This document shows, one piece after another, positions 19,206 to 34,604 of a DNA stretch of 64,000 nt; position 1 is the first letter of the stretch; the number at the start of each line of letters is the position of its first letter. The translations under genes were made by a program, and so were the position numbers. The notes beneath the pieces are model-generated. The model did no database searches. It was not told the DNA's origin and was given only the letters and a program-made list of their open reading frames with translations. The DNA is from Prosopocoilus inquinatus (taxonomy: Eukaryota; Arthropoda; Insecta; Coleoptera; Lucanidae), in NCBI GenBank assembly GCA_036172665.1, contig CM069875.1, positions 20,367,806 to 20,431,805 on the forward strand, read 5' to 3'.

Positions 19206-19502
19206 TTTTCATCGGACAAGAACAAACTTCAATAATGAAGGAATATTAAGTATTACAGCAAAAAGGTTTAAAATTGTTTCTTGACTTACATAAAGAAGTT
19301 TATTTTAATTAGATATTTCACACAAGTTATTTAATAAAAAGCCGTTTTAAATTGTACATACAGTGCTGGACTGAAGTTCCTTCCTTTCTGTTAATTTTGA
19401 AACCAAATAATGCCATTAAGATTTGGTAAAAAAAAAACAAATCAAAGTAGATAAAAAATACTAATTCTTGAGATAAAATTATTTTAGAATATCCGCTAGG
19501 TG

Positions 19503-19890
19503 ATGCTGCGCGCACTGTGAACTTTAAAATTTAAAATGGCATAGTGGCTGAAGTGACGTATAATTTTAAAGGAGCCTTTAATGCTACATTCAATGAAACT
19601 GTCAGTTTTACCAGTCTTCATTTATTTTTAAATGACTTTAATAATAATAATTTGTTGTGTTAAATATTGGATATTTCTTATAAAATCATTCTTTCTAGTA
19701 GGCTTATAAATATTAAAATTAATAAAAATCAATCACATCAAACCAAAAACACTAAATTGATAAAAAGTGCCGCTACGCGCACTATGAACTTAAAATTTTA
19801 AATAGCATAGTTACTTAAGTGACATATCAGTTTAAAGGAATTTTAATTTTACATTTAATGACGTTCTTAGTTTCTAGCATTTGTTTTTAA
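19503..19890. repeat. Diverged direct duplication, period about 265 bp
   Basis: The block beginning GCGCGCACTGTGAAC at about 19507 returns as CGCGCACTATGAAC near 19773, followed in both by GGCATAG or AGCATAG, AAGTGAC and TTTAAAGGA. The copies are clearly diverged. Confidence 0.55.
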
Positions 19891-20514
19891 ATTTGTAACA
19901 TTTTAATAAATGTATTTATTTTGTAGATCTTTATTTCAATTCCTTTCGACAATTTATTGGCTACGGTTTGAAGTGCTAGATTCTTATTTCTTTTAGTATT
20001 CACAAGCCAGACATTTAAGAAAACAAGTTTTCGTCATTATAGATTTTTATTTGTTTTAATATTTATAAGCCCGAACTCGCAGTCTTTCATAATTTTAAGA
20101 AACTTTTCCATTAACAAGGAACAAACTTCTAGAATTTTGAAAAGCCATGCTTAATACTTCAATTTGAAATATCTGAAATGAATAGTTTGGAAGTTTTTGT
20201 GCATATGTTAGTTTTTGGGCTAGCTATCAGAAGATTTCAAGATGTCAAATTATTGGAGCCTAATATTGGGATTAATGAAATTTGGATATAAAGATGACAT
20301 TCACCTTTATATGTTAAAAAAGCTTTTCCCATTTTTAAGACTTAAATTATCGAATAACAAAGTTTTCAAAATTCAAAAAAGCCAGACGTCACTGTCAATA
20401 GTTTTGAAGCATCTTGAATAAGTAGCACAGAGGTGAGAACCGCACGGCCTACTTTCTCGGACCCGAGCCTTAAGCAAATTGAAGTGGCCATACGTTAGTT
20501 AGCAGGTTATGACC

Positions 20515-20563
20515 TTAGTAAATGCGCCCCTATCGGGTCGGACACTTATTATAATTCACCCTG
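20515..20563. repeat. End of a TIR element, same family as the elements at 51.7 and 58.4 kb
   Basis: The sequence TCGGGTCGGACACTTATT...TTCACCCTG matches the right ends at 52674 and 58800. A convincing left end was not located. Confidence 0.55.
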
Positions 20564-20869
20564 CATATTGTAGACGATAGAGAAGACTACGCCACTTGGT
20601 GGACAACCTTTAGATTTATTTAGAACGGAAAATTTTTAATCATTTAAAATTAGCGCAAGCAAATAATGCTTGTGTAGTTTCTAAAAGTAAACGTGGAAAA
20701 GATCGACAAAAATCAAATGAAGACAGGAAAATAAACAAATCCATTTATTTTAAGTAAATAGTGATATTATTTTCTACTTGCGTTTAAAGTTTTCCATAAT
20801 ATAAAATTCCGGTCACATCATATTTACGAATTCATTAAACATTCATAATGTAACTTGTTACATACTCCT

Positions 20870-21540
20870 ACTATTTTTAAACGCAGTCTCCTTCGACTGC
20901 AATATGTTTGCGCCAATATACTGGAAGCTTATGCGTACCATTTTCGAAGAAGTTTTTCTGTTGTGTGCGCATTCAGTTTTGCACAGTTGTAATGAGTTCA
21001 TCATTATCCCAAAGTTTATGACTACTCGAAAACTCTTTCAGTAATGAAAACAAATGACAAATCCGATGAAGACAAATTGGGGTTGTATGCAGAATGAGGC
21101 AGTAATTTTTTTTAATGCTATAATGTTAATGTGACTGTACGTGGGTGCGAGTTATCGTGAAGGAGATAAACGGAACCTCGACATTTTGAACAATTACTGT
21201 CTCACCACTTCTTATACTTATGTCAACTTCTAACAATTTTGTCACAATAAACAGACGATCAACCCGAATAAGCTGATCAATCGTCCTGACAGTGATAAGC
21301 GTCAAGGACATTTTTCGGTCCTTTCATATGGGATATGTTTTCTGCGCGGTTTCAACATTCTCGAAATTTTCTCACCCAGTCAAATACCATTGCCTTGCAC
21401 ATATGTTTATTCTCAAACTGTACTTGAAGTCTTGTAAAGATTTCAGACAGTAAAGCATCATTCACTAAAATAATTTTATGATTGCGCGTTGTACGTCAAA
21501 CCACGGTACGTCTTTCTCTGACTTGCTAATTATTATATTG
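20870..21540 (-). mobile_element. Decayed mariner-like transposase remnant
   Basis: On the minus strand, broken frames recall mariner transposases: a helix-turn-helix region (TRLQVQFEN then WVRKFREC), the segment TIDQLIRVDRLFIVTKLLEV, a PHSAYNPNLSSSDL box corresponding to the PPYSPDLAPSD motif, and the closing HKLPVYWRKHIAVEGDCV. Many in-frame stops show it is long dead. Confidence 0.65.
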
Positions 21541-21622
21541 GAATATACCAGAACATGAACATTGTTTTGTATGCAAAATGCTATTCAATTCTCACTCATA
21601 TTTGAACCTTCCGTTCACTTAC

Positions 21623-21730
21623 CTTCAACCTTCTGCCCTCGATGACGGTAATTGTGAGCCTATTAAGGTTCTCGTTGTAAACCAGAGATACTAGAAGTTC
21701 TCCTAAGTCCGAAGTAATTTCTTGAACTTC
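21623..21730 (-). CDS. Synaptotagmin-like gene, first C2B exon (36 codons)
   Basis: Flanked by acceptor TTTTAG (at 21731) and donor GTAAGT (at 21622-21621), this exon reads EVQEITSDLGELLVSLVYNE then LNRLTITVIEGRRLK in phase 0. That is the beta-1/beta-2 start of a C2B domain (LGELLVSL.Y......LTVTVI.AR.LK). It continues in phase from the exon at 28642-28803. No later C2B exons were found to the left, so they should lie beyond the Polinton or outside the window. Confidence 0.85.
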
Positions 21731-21759
21731 CTAAAATAAAACAATTCGTTTTAATTAGC

Positions 21760-22896
21760 ACTTATTGTTGGTCAGAATGTACTTTACTAATTTCAATAAA
21801 ATAAGACAAATGAAAATCTGCTATTTATTAGTTTCAGAATAACAGTTAAACACTTGTAGAAAAACATATTTTTTCTATCTGCAATTTATTATGTGAGAAT
21901 AAAATATCAGACATTTTAAAAGAAAAAATATTAATTCATTATTCACGAAATATTAAAAGAATCATGTGCAACTTAAAACATCCGACTATTTTATAAAATA
22001 ATCGATGTAACTTTTACTCTTCTCTTTTTTGTTGATGTTGTTACCCCAAGTAACCCCTAATGTTCAGGTCAATGATGTTTACACGCCCTTTAAAAAATCT
22101 CTTGCGAAACTTTGTGTGCTTTGATCTCCCGAAGGATTTGTAGTCGTTATTTTCCCCGCACATTTCTGATAGAATAGACTCTTTAACTTCCAAGTGTCTC
22201 CAGAGTAAAGACAACTTCACAATGGTCGAGTACCTAATTGTTTGAAACAGTAAAGCAGATCTAATCCCCAAGTAATGCAGACTCAATATGAGACAATCTC
22301 CAATCAAGTTTAAACTCATAATCGAATACGAGTATTATCCAGAAGTTCCAATCTGGAAATAGATTTACCCCTTAAATGGAACGTTGAATAAACTGTAATT
22401 AATAATCATTGTTAAGATATCCACGTGCATGTAAATGTAAAGCGGGTTAATCAATACTGCTCGGATTATTATCAAAGGTGTAATTGTTAGAATTATTAAT
22501 ACATGGAAATGGAACGACCTGCTTCTCTTTGAAACACATTTCTGCGTAAATAATTGAAGAGTGGACGGACAGTGAATTGTAACAATGAACTGTGGCTTCA
22601 AAAATAATTTGCGACGCAAACCAGCCATTCGAATGTTATAGACTTTAGTTATTACACCAATGTGTTCAATACGTTGACTGCAAAGGCGCATATTCTATAC
22701 TATTTACCAAACAAAACCCGTAATGCCAAATTTTTATTTTATATTATTCCCTTTTCTAATTTCTTCTTTCTTTATTGATTTAGATGTGTTCCTTTTACGA
22801 TATACTTTAGAAATAAATCAAACAAATTGAGAATTTATTGGGATGGACATGTCGACTTGAGAGAGATGTAACTTTACAGCCGTCGCACACATAGCA
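21760..22896. other. Intronic DNA, nothing identified
   Basis: AT-rich, with only short open frames that lack domain signatures. Confidence 0.4.
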
Positions 22897-22993
22897 TTGA
22901 CGCACACTTAGGCGAAGCGCGGCGAAGTTACACAACGTGACCAAATACAGCTAAAACAAAAGTCGCAGCGCTTCGCCGCGTTATAGTGTGCCA
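22897..22993. repeat. Short GC-rich inverted repeat
   Basis: GCGAAGCGCGGCGAAG (22912-22927) faces GCAGCGCTTCGCCGCG (22965-22980), with GCACACT/AGTGTGC outside both arms. It is probably a small MITE. Confidence 0.5.
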
Positions 22994-23202
22994 CAGCCTT
23001 TACCCTTCCTCTTTCGTAGGAAGGAAGTCCATTTGGAAGGGATTGTTTGCCGATTTGAACTCTGAATCTCTAGAGATAACAATCGATTAGCACTTTCCTA
23101 TTTTTTTTTTATAGCTGATATAACTTTGCTGTGTCTCTGCATATGAGTTTTACAAATAAAGCGACTTACAAAAATCATAACTTGGGGATTCATTTAGTAT
23201 GT

Positions 23203-23837
23203 ATCAACAGGTTAGCCTAAATGAGGTATTTCTTTCTTAACGCGAAAACTGTTGATAATAGGTAAAAAGTTTCTTAATTTTATATTCTCCATCTTGTAAA
23301 AAAGGGAAATTTAATTTTACATCTAATGGATAGGAAAAATATAGGGTTCCATTAACAAAAATGAATTATGCCCATTTTAATGAGCCCTCATTGCCGGCTG
23401 TAGATTTAAATTAATTTGAAAAAATATATCTTCCGTGTAGATACAAAAGAAATGACATTTCCTGTAGAAGTGAATAGCAAAATCTCATTTGCCCATCTAT
23501 ATTCTTCTCTGAATTATTCAAGATGGCGTAAAGCACTGCTGCTGCGTACTTTTTGCTTTAACATCGATTTGAACAAAAACGATGCATTTTTGGGTACAAC
23601 AAATGTTTCACAACCCTTTAAATTCGACGAGGAATTCAAAAATATAATAAAATATGGGTCATTCTATTTAAAATATCGAAGTAGGTAGTTACTTTCGGTA
23701 TAACCGGAAGTCACTCATATTTGAAAATTTTACAATACAAAATTAGGAAATTTTTTTGTAAAACATTTTTACCTATTATCAGCAGTTTTCGCGTTAAGGA
23801 AGTTAAGGAAGTCGTTCACTTGGGCTAGCCTGCATAT
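23203..23837. mobile_element. Non-autonomous TIR element, about 635 bp
   Basis: Arms of about 70 bp (23203-23271 and 23763-23837) are inverted copies around TTAACGCGAAAACTGTTGAT and AATAGGTAAAAA. The interior carries a 90-codon frame (23416-23688) with no recognised domain; I doubt it is a gene. Confidence 0.7.
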
Positions 23838-23839
23838 GG

Positions 23840-26800
23840 ACTAACTGGGCCCATGTATTGTAATATTCACAATAGCTACTCAATTGAAATTTGTCGTTTC
23901 GGTATCGGTAAAGTAGTTTATGTGGTTAACATTCCTGTTAATAGAATAATTATATTTATTGTAAACAGCCGAAAATGTAGTGCTCATTGGTTTTAATTAA
24001 AATAAAGTTTCGAAATTCCTTTGATGATGCGACGCTCGATGTCGATACATGTCGATATACAGGATGACTGGAAAGTCGATGTAATCATTTGAGGGCGTGT
24101 TAATAGAGCTCATTTGCAATTGATTTTGTCATAATATGTTTTATACAAAATGCAATAGTTTCTGAGATATTTTAATTTTTGTTTTCCTTAGAAATACGCT
24201 CCCTACTACCATTTATTTAAAATTATTCAGAGAGTATAAAAGTTTTTCTTAATATCCATATTTTCCTGGTTAGACTAAATAATAGTGAGTATTACACAAC
24301 AAATATTAAGTTAAAAACTTTAATAAGTTTTAAATACAATGGGATCATTGTTTCCAAGACAGAGAAAAAGAATTTTTTTTATTTTTCAATCTAGAAGGCT
24401 ATGAATCGCACTTTTTCGATCTAATTAGATAAAGTGTTTCGAGAAAATCACTCCCTTGATTTCATTTTGATTTTTAACTTTTTTACAGCATTTGAAATTT
24501 TCATTAGATCGTAACTAATTTTTTTTAATGGAACCTCATGTGTTTCTTAGCTTAGTTAAACAGAACATTTTTTTCTGAGCACGCTGATACCGAATACGTT
24601 ATATTTTCTTTTTGGTTTGGTGTGTCTTCTTTCTGAATCTTGCTAAGAAATGCCATTTACGTCTCACATAAACCCCGTAACAAACTATGTAACAAACTGC
24701 GCCAGAAAGTCCTCTTCTGCTGCGTCTCAGGTCTCACTTCCTATAGGTAAAATTTTGTTATACACCCCATATATACCGATGTGTGTTTCTCTAATAAATA
24801 CACTCAGTTATTAATCCCACCGTTTTTCTTTTATTTTGGGCAAATATCTCCCATCTTATTCACCAGATTTTCGACAAGAGTCCAAGAAAAGAAACAGTGT
24901 TCCTCTAATAGAACATATTTAATTTAAAAAATGATGGTCATAACTCTTTTTATCAAATATATCATATCATCAACGGTGGTGACAACGTATTTATTTACTT
25001 TATTAAAAGAAATCTTTTCTATTTTACCGTTCTAGATAATCCTCATTTTCACAAAAGGCCCGTCTACGGTAGCATAGTCTAGCCCTTCTATCAGTTAGTA
25101 GGAACATTTTTATTTAATCAGTAAGTAATACTCCTAATAATAATATATTTTCTTTGTTTTATGAAGACATCAGCCATGGTAAGAAGAATTAACGAAGGGT
25201 ACACACATATTGTCCACCCTGACCCTCCTACATTATTAATGTAGATTACAATTACCTACACCTATCTTTTGAATTGGAATTATATACAAAAACTGTCGTC
25301 TTTTCGCACTTTGATTCAAATTTTGTAAATTAGAATGCAAGAAAAAACACGATAAAAGTTCGATCTAGAGAGATCTAGCGCATCGTATTATAGTTTATTT
25401 TTTATTTATTTGCTGACCTTATAAATCTGAGTTACAAACACGACCTGACTTCTTTAGTATAGCGAATAACGTAACTGCGACTTTTTTAGTTTCTTCGCAT
25501 GTCACCTCAGATTTAGAAATGGCGACTTTTTTAGTTTCTGCGCATGTCACCTCAGATTTAGAAATTTGAATATCTTTGTTATTTGTAAAATTTGGAATAA
25601 TTTTTTTGGCGTTTTCTTGAACTATGACGCGAAAAATGTTATCAACATAATTGCTTATTCTTTATTTTAGTAAACTTATGTAATTATTTTTAGCGTGAAA
25701 GAGCAAATAGAGGTTCTCTTTTGCAAATGGCTTCTGTTAAAGAAATAGTTCCGGAGGGTTTGAATATTAGTTTTAGTAAAGTGTGCTAAAACTAAGTTTT
25801 GCTCTGCGAATCAAACCGCAGCAAAGATGGCATTAGTTTGTTCTCCCTCTAAAAAATTACACGCCAGAACGCTTTTAAATACTTGAATGCACCTTGTTGG
25901 TAATGTAACAAACGCGGGTTACTTTTTTACTAAATTTAGAGATGGTCAGCCTCAATGTTCACCCGAAACTCTTTTAACAACAACAAAACCATCGTGGTTT
26001 TACAGAAAATCCAATCTGCTCTTTTAGCAAAGTCACCGTTGAAAACCAGTTTTCTTGTACGGTAGCTTGTTTGAGTTAAAAGCCGAAAATAAACTTTCAA
26101 CGGCATTTGTCTCGAGAAATCGAAACAGGGCTGGTTTTCGCCTGAAGATTGTTAAACTTAAAATTAGTAAAATAAAAGAGAATTGTAATTCTAAGAAATA
26201 TATTGAAATAAAAAAAAACAAAATAACAAAATAATAACCAAAGATAACAAACCAACTAAACCTTTGCCCGGTAGATGGCATGATAACATCGTTTGGCCAA
26301 GGTCGGTAAAACTGATATTGCATCTAGCAGGTTGCCTTGTTCCCATTTAATATGCAGTTTGTAACTCGTGACGTCACACGAAACTTCTATCCGTCACAGT
26401 GAAGTAAATACAGTGAGTTGTAATCTGTTTCCTAAAGCTTAATCTAATTTACTAAAAATGGAATCAATTCTATGGTCCTATTGACCAAATAACGCAAAAA
26501 TCTCGTTAATATGCCCCATGGAATTTATCCCGTGGCATGACGTAATGAGACGTACCCTCTGACCCCTCCACTGATCAAGGCAACCTTCTAATACACAGTC
26601 TAGCTCAACCAACCTTGCGTTTGACGCATTGTTTGGCGTTGTTTTTCTCAAGCTTCAACGCGCTTCCAAACTAACCCTGAGAATCGTTATGTCAACATTT
26701 CATAATTCAATAGAAGCTGGTAGATAAAGATTTTTCACAATATCAAGTTACATCGTATGCGCATAATATGAGACAAGCATATCAGTTACACGTGGCAAAA

Positions 26801-27680
26801 TACTTTAATAGCTTATCGCCTCCTTGAAACTTATGCCTATTGAAGTTTTCAGATTCTTACAGTGATAAAACCCCTAAGTAAAAACCTCCCCTAGTGTAAT
26901 GCCAAAATTATGTAAGTTAATTTAATATTTGTAATAAACATATTTATATTGCACTTTTCTCTAACTATGCCCCATTTCCCAGTACGTTAAAGTAAGCGCC
27001 TGAACGTTTTAGAAAACGTTAGTGCGAATAAAGCCTTAATGTTTGGATTTGCAGCTGTCGCGAAGAAAGCGCATATTCGCGAAACGCCGCATATGTGACC
27101 TTTTTAAGGTAATATAGTCGGTCCATACTCAATTACTTGGGATGTAAGGATTTAAAATTTTTCCGAGAACCTAATCGGACGGATTCACCCACAGTCGGGA
27201 GCAGTTACCGAAAGGGCGGAGGCTCTTTTTCTGAATGTAAATAATAATCCATCGCAGTTCGAGTTTAAAAAAGTTAATTAATCTTTGCCAAACGCTTTAA
27301 GAAAGAGGGTGCGTTTTCACTTGGTGCCCTGAAGATAGATACTGTCCCCCACAAATTCTTTAGAGGCTCAACGAGTGTCTGAGAGGCGAAACTGTAATTC
27401 TAGAACCTCTACTTCAGAGTTCCAGTGCTCCAGTAGGAATCATTATACTCCCATCATTTGGTTCGCTTCCTACCAATTGCCTGTTAACTATCGATCCTGC
27501 TGTAGTTTTTTTTTTTAATTTTAGAGCCACATGACATGATGAAAATTTTTGTAAAAAAAATGCAAAAATTAGTTACAAAGTGAGACAAGTTATCATAGTG
27601 AATGCTTATTGGTTAATTCGACACTCTTCTGTCAGTTTCTCGCAAATTTGATACAAGTAATACCACCGTGTCATACGGGC
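23840..27680. other. Intronic DNA with isolated repeat ends
   Basis: TATACAGGATGACTGGAAAG at 24057 looks like one end of a DNA transposon, without a clear partner. Otherwise I see no exon or RNA gene. Confidence 0.4.
25477..25566. repeat. 45-bp tandem duplication, two copies
   Basis: The unit starting GCGACTTTTTTAGTTTC occurs at 25477 and 25522 with one difference. Confidence 0.85.
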
Positions 27681-27688
27681 CTAAGGTA

Positions 27689-27924
27689 CAGTTGTGGCCC
27701 TTGAAAACTGGTACACTCAGAATTGACATCAATGTCAAAAGTTCGTAATTTTGTAGTGTGTAAATTACCTTCATCTATTATTTTGATGTCAGTGTCAAAT
27801 TTGATATCCATAGCATGGTTTAGAGTGACTTCAGGACCGTTTAGAAACTTCAAATTTATGATTAGTCTATACCGCCGAATTATTGTATTTGTCAAAGTGT
27901 ACTAGTTTTCAAAGGCCGCAACTG
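27689..27924. mobile_element. 236-bp MITE with CAGTTG ends and TA duplication
   Basis: The inverted ends start CAGTTGTGGCC and CAGTTGCGGCC and stay similar for about 28 bp through TTGAAAACT. TA flanks both sides (27687-27688 and 27925-27926), as for Tc1/mariner relatives. The interior has no coding capacity. Confidence 0.85.
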
Positions 27925-28641
27925 TACTATGCCCGCTAAAAAAATCTGGGACATGTCCTACTGTAAATATAGAAACAAGCTCTAAATAATAAAATAAAAT
28001 AATAAAAATGCATGCAGAGTGTTGTCCCAGATTTTTTTTTTCGCGCGCATAGTTCCTATATTCTTATATTGTGGGTTACTTTATAAGAGTTTAGAACTTC
28101 AAAGGTTTCGTCCTTCGAAAATAAGAAACGTACATAAATAAATGAGAGTGACTCCGTTTTAGTAAACGTACAAGTCTCTTAAGCTTCGGTGGTGGCAGCG
28201 TACTTATTAAGAAAAATCTCTCTTTTACTATTCTATAAAATCATGATTTAAGAGAGATCAAGCACATAGGTTATCGTCGCACGTGTTAATTAATTTACTC
28301 ATTCATAACAACAATGGCGTAATAATTCTAATTTTCCATTCAAAATTGATTCCCTAAAGAACAGGATTTATTTGTAAGCTTTGTGCTTTAACTTTGTTTG
28401 AATTAGTCTTGCTAATTTGCTTGGGTGAAAACAACCGATGATTTAATTATTCCATAAAATTGCATTAACACTGTTCTAAAATTAGCTGTCAACTATCCCG
28501 TAAAATACACACTTGCCTTCAGCTTCCCCTCCACCCAGAGTCCACCGCTTATCTCAAGTACTGTTTTTAACAATATTTACTTGAAAAGAAATTGTCTGTC
28601 GGATTGAATTTAGATACGCTTTAGAGGAACGTTACACCTAC

Positions 28642-28803
28642 CTTTTCCAAATCGAGTTTGAAAAGTTGCTGTTCGTTGCCGTCGCCGATCTCCAAATCTT
28701 TCAGCGGAAATGTGACGTGCCCAATCTCTCCTCGCCTTTTTGCACGTCCCCCATCTATTACAGTAAGTTTTAAAATGTGATCTGACATATCTTTCGCTGA
28801 GAC
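28642..28803 (-). CDS. Synaptotagmin-like gene, C2A C-terminal exon (54 codons)
   Basis: Acceptor TCTTTCAG precedes 28803, and donor GTAGGT follows 28642. The exon is phase 0 on both sides and reads VSAKDMSDHILKLTVIDGG..., GEIGHVTFPLKDLEIGDG and ending LFKLDLEK. This is the last third of a C2A domain. The calcium loop, usually D-x-D with further acids, reads VIDGGRAKRRGE here: the second Asp is replaced by Gly and the loop is basic. A calcium-independent domain is therefore likely. Confidence 0.9.
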
Positions 28804-28874
28804 CTGAAAGACATACAGAATTTGCTTGTTAAAAAAACAACGTACTTTTAGAAACATTGTAAATTTTGACATGA

Positions 28875-29265
28875 TAAGTTAAGATTTAAATTAAGCAAGC
28901 TAAATTTAAAAAAGGAAAAACTTATTCATTAACACACATAGATTTAATAAATAATAATAAAATAACTTATTAAATATATTATCTGATCTTTATATTAAAC
29001 ATTTTTTTTATTAAAAATATTATATTTATTAAAAATTTATATTTTTTCTTGTTTAAATTTTTCATACACAAATTCAAAGTCATAGGTCATAGGCACTTAC
29101 GTTATAAGGCCCTTTAGACACATGTAACTGTTTCATATAAATTAATTGTTACAATTAATTTCTTTACAATTATCTTATTATGACGTGAAAGTCTAGTGAG
29201 GATGTGGCATGCATGTATGTAACTAAGTTAAGACAATTAATGTAATTGGGATTCACGTTCAAATA
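28875..29265. other. Intronic AT-rich DNA
   Basis: Very AT-rich; nothing identified. Confidence 0.4.
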
Positions 29266-29267
29266 TA

Positions 29268-29782
29268 CAGTTGCGGAAATAGAAAGCGGGATAAGTCTTA
29301 TAACGAAATTTCAGATTATTTTGATAGTGTGAAGTTTTCTTGGTGACATTCGTAACCCTTGTAATCACCTTCTAAATAATTTACTTACGTCAGAAATAAC
29401 TTCTCACGTTGAGTACTTAAGAATGAATCTTTATTGTAGCAAAAATATAAGAGAAAATTTTCAACCTGTGAATCAAATGGAATTAGTGAAGCCTGTAGAA
29501 GAACTATGTGACATTTTGGATGTAGAATATATTAGATATCTTAAATCAACGGACATTTGCATTGAATAATTCAATCAAAAGACTGCATAACCAACTATTA
29601 AGAACCGTTATTTTGTTTCATTTAATTTAGCATACATTTACGTTAGTATGATGTATTTGTATTTTTATGAAGTATTCATTTTATTTAATACGAAGATTGA
29701 TAAATTACTATAGTTACCGAAATTTAGAAGTAAGGGTTAAACTAACGAAAGTTTACTGTCCCACTTTCTGTTTCCCCAACTG
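29268..29782. mobile_element. 515-bp TIR element with CAGTTG ends and TA duplication
   Basis: The ends CAGTTGCGGAAATAGAAAG and (inverted) CAGTTGGGGAAACAGAAAG match over about 27 bp. TA is present on both sides (29266-29267 and 29783-29784). It shares the CAGTTG tip with the element at 27689, suggesting mobilisation by related transposases. I see no transposase inside. Confidence 0.8.
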
Positions 29783-29849
29783 TACATATTAGCCGTTTAC
29801 GATCTTTTTAGACTGTTGAAGGCTATGCTTTTTTCGTTAAATTATTTTA

Positions 29850-30500
29850 ATGCAAGTAAAAACTGACATAAAAAATAATGACAGTGTTAATTCAGCGGTA
29901 ATGACTGTGTTCCCCATAGGTGAATAACGTGGACTACGGTGGCATAATTAGAAGTAGAAATAACTTAAATCAAGTATATTTTTTATTTTAAGCTTGTCAA
30001 AATGCCAAAAATTATAAGTGGCGGAACTAAACGTGCAATAGTGAAGGCGTTTAATTATTCTATAAAGCATCGTCCAAATTTAAAAGACAAAACGGATTTG
30101 AAGAACTGCCGTGTTACCAGAAGAATCTGAAGGTATACGCGTTGGAGGAGGTGCTGAAAGAAGTAGATAGAATTCAGAGGTCCAAATGACCATTGAAAAA
30201 GTTTTAAGTAATCAGCAACGGCAAGATCCTGCTATTTAAATTCCCGTGCATGTAATTACTTTTTTAATGAAAAAATAAATAATTATAAACTGGTTACTAG
30301 GGATGATACTTCTCGTTTTCACGGGAGCTTCAATTTTCCTTTAGTCGAGCTGGTAACGGTGGCAGTGATAGTTTTCCAAAATATAACTACAGAATTAAAA
30401 ATGAGCGTCAATCAATTTTCTGACAGATGTATTTTTTAATTAAATCAACAAAAATGTCACCCTAACAAGGCCTACTCTGAGTCTGTGATCGTGAACGCAT
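29850..30500 (+). mobile_element. Dispersed repeat copy 2 (longer)
   Basis: This is the longer relative of 17295-17735, with an ORF start MPKIISGGTKRAIVKAFN at 30002 and an extra ~200 bp (30070-30290) that includes a broken frame. Comparing the two copies shows the deletion in copy 1. Confidence 0.65.
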
Positions 30501-30524
30501 ATTAATTGACAATACCGCTTAGAC

Positions 30525-30646
30525 CCGGTCTTTTCATCTCTAATTAACTTTAATCGTTGATTAATTCCTATAGAAACAATTGCCTCTATAATTGTAACTA
30601 TGGGAGTAAATCAACGATTAAAGTTAATGAGAGATAAAAAGACCGG
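30525..30646. repeat. Hairpin MITE, arms about 41 bp
   Basis: CCGGTCTTTT...TAATCGTTGATTAA at 30525-30565 is mirrored by 30606-30646, around a 40-bp loop. It lies at the right end of the dispersed repeat. Confidence 0.75.
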
Positions 30647-31259
30647 CACTAACTTTCAGTTTCACAAAATTTATTTAATCACTTATTAATTTAAAAGTGT
30701 GATTAAAGCCTGTGATTGGTTTGGTGAAGCAATATAATTGGTTATTCCAAATCTATTGTTAAATTCGTCCAATGACGGTCCTTAATCAGAGAATTAAATT
30801 AATCGCTGATTAACATTTCTCTTGTGAAATCCACCGTTGATCTATCTGATTTGAATTCAATTTGAAGTATGTTAAAGTAGCGGTCCTCCGCTTAAATTCA
30901 TTTCATCCCAAATCAAATTGATTTGATTTTGAACTGAAATGGTTCTAAAACGAATAGAAAGTTTGTTAAAGGATTAATATTATGAAAATACATGAAGGTA
31001 ACCTGAAAATATGTACGAAATCACATCAAAATGCGAATACTGACTGTAAAAACCTGAAAGCTTGATCAGTAGGGGGTGAGGGAGGAAAAACTAAATCACT
31101 TCTTTATTATTGATCGCCAGCTAAATAACTGTAAATGAAGTGCAATCCGTGATATTTAAATGAATTTGAACAGATTAGATTTGAAATATGTTGTAAATCA
31201 CTCACTCTAAATCGTTACGAGGTAAGCGCCAAAATTTCTGGGTCTTGCTATGAAAGAAA

Positions 31260-31760
31260 CGGTGTAGATTCACAATTAAATGTTACTTTTCAATATCGCC
31301 CCTTGACATAACTGCTTCAATAATAATTCAGTACGCCTAAACCATAGTCCCTTGGTTTGTCTTGAAAATGTGCCCAAATTGCAACCTTTGCCTCTTCGTC
31401 GTCATTGAATTGGCATCCGAAAAGACCCTTTTTTAAATTTAAACAGGTAATAGTCACTGGAGGCCGCGTCTGACTTTGTGGATGGTGATCGGCTTATTCG
31501 AAGGCGTTGCGTAGGGAAGCACGCTTCTAGTCAGTTTTCCTCATCTTTTTCAAGAATATTTTGTCGCAGTTTGTGCAGCGGTGTTGCATAACAGAGGCCC
31601 CATTGCCTGTGGTGTTGGGTTCTTTAAAGTCTCCGAACAGTTCACTCACAATTCGAAAAAAAAATAATAATGATCGTCATCATTTTGCCGACCGACAGAT
31701 TCTGAACTTTCAGGGCGATGCTTCACCTTTTCGTATCCATTCCATTCCTTTGGATATTGG
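31260..31760 (-). mobile_element. Possible degenerate mariner-like remnant
   Basis: Broken minus-strand frames give LFGCQFNDDEEAKVAIWAHF, which resembles the region after the third catalytic Asp of mariner transposases, and nearby TNCDKIFLKKMRK. Weak and full of stops. Confidence 0.35.
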
Positions 31761-31769
31761 ATCCTAGTA

Positions 31770-34287
<2,518 letters not shown>

Positions 34288-34604
34288 TTAAAAACCATTA
34301 GAAAAGCTTAATTACGTTGTGTTATTATATCGAAAATTAATTGTTTAGTTTGTGTGTCTTTGCTTAAATCTATGTATATTCAGAAATTACACGAGTAAAC
34401 AAAGTATGGGAGAAAATCACCTGTTAGCAAGGAAAATCAATTTTATCGCCTTGATATTTGCACTTCGCTAGATACACACGTGTAAGCAAACATCTTCTCT
34501 TTGCTTGTTATATCTAATAACTGGAAATTGCTTCAAATAAGCGTTACGTTTGTACGCTGCTGATATGTTACAAATATATTAAAAAATAAAATAAAAATTG
34601 TGCA

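Noticed and set aside
22041..22319. 92-codon minus-strand frame as a possible extra exon
   Set aside because: No C2-like sequence, no in-phase splice sites, and the exons at 28642 and 21623 already join in phase.
23416..23688. 90-codon frame inside the TIR element at 23.2-23.8 kb
   Set aside because: No homology recognised, no splice or promoter context, and it lies inside a MITE-like element.
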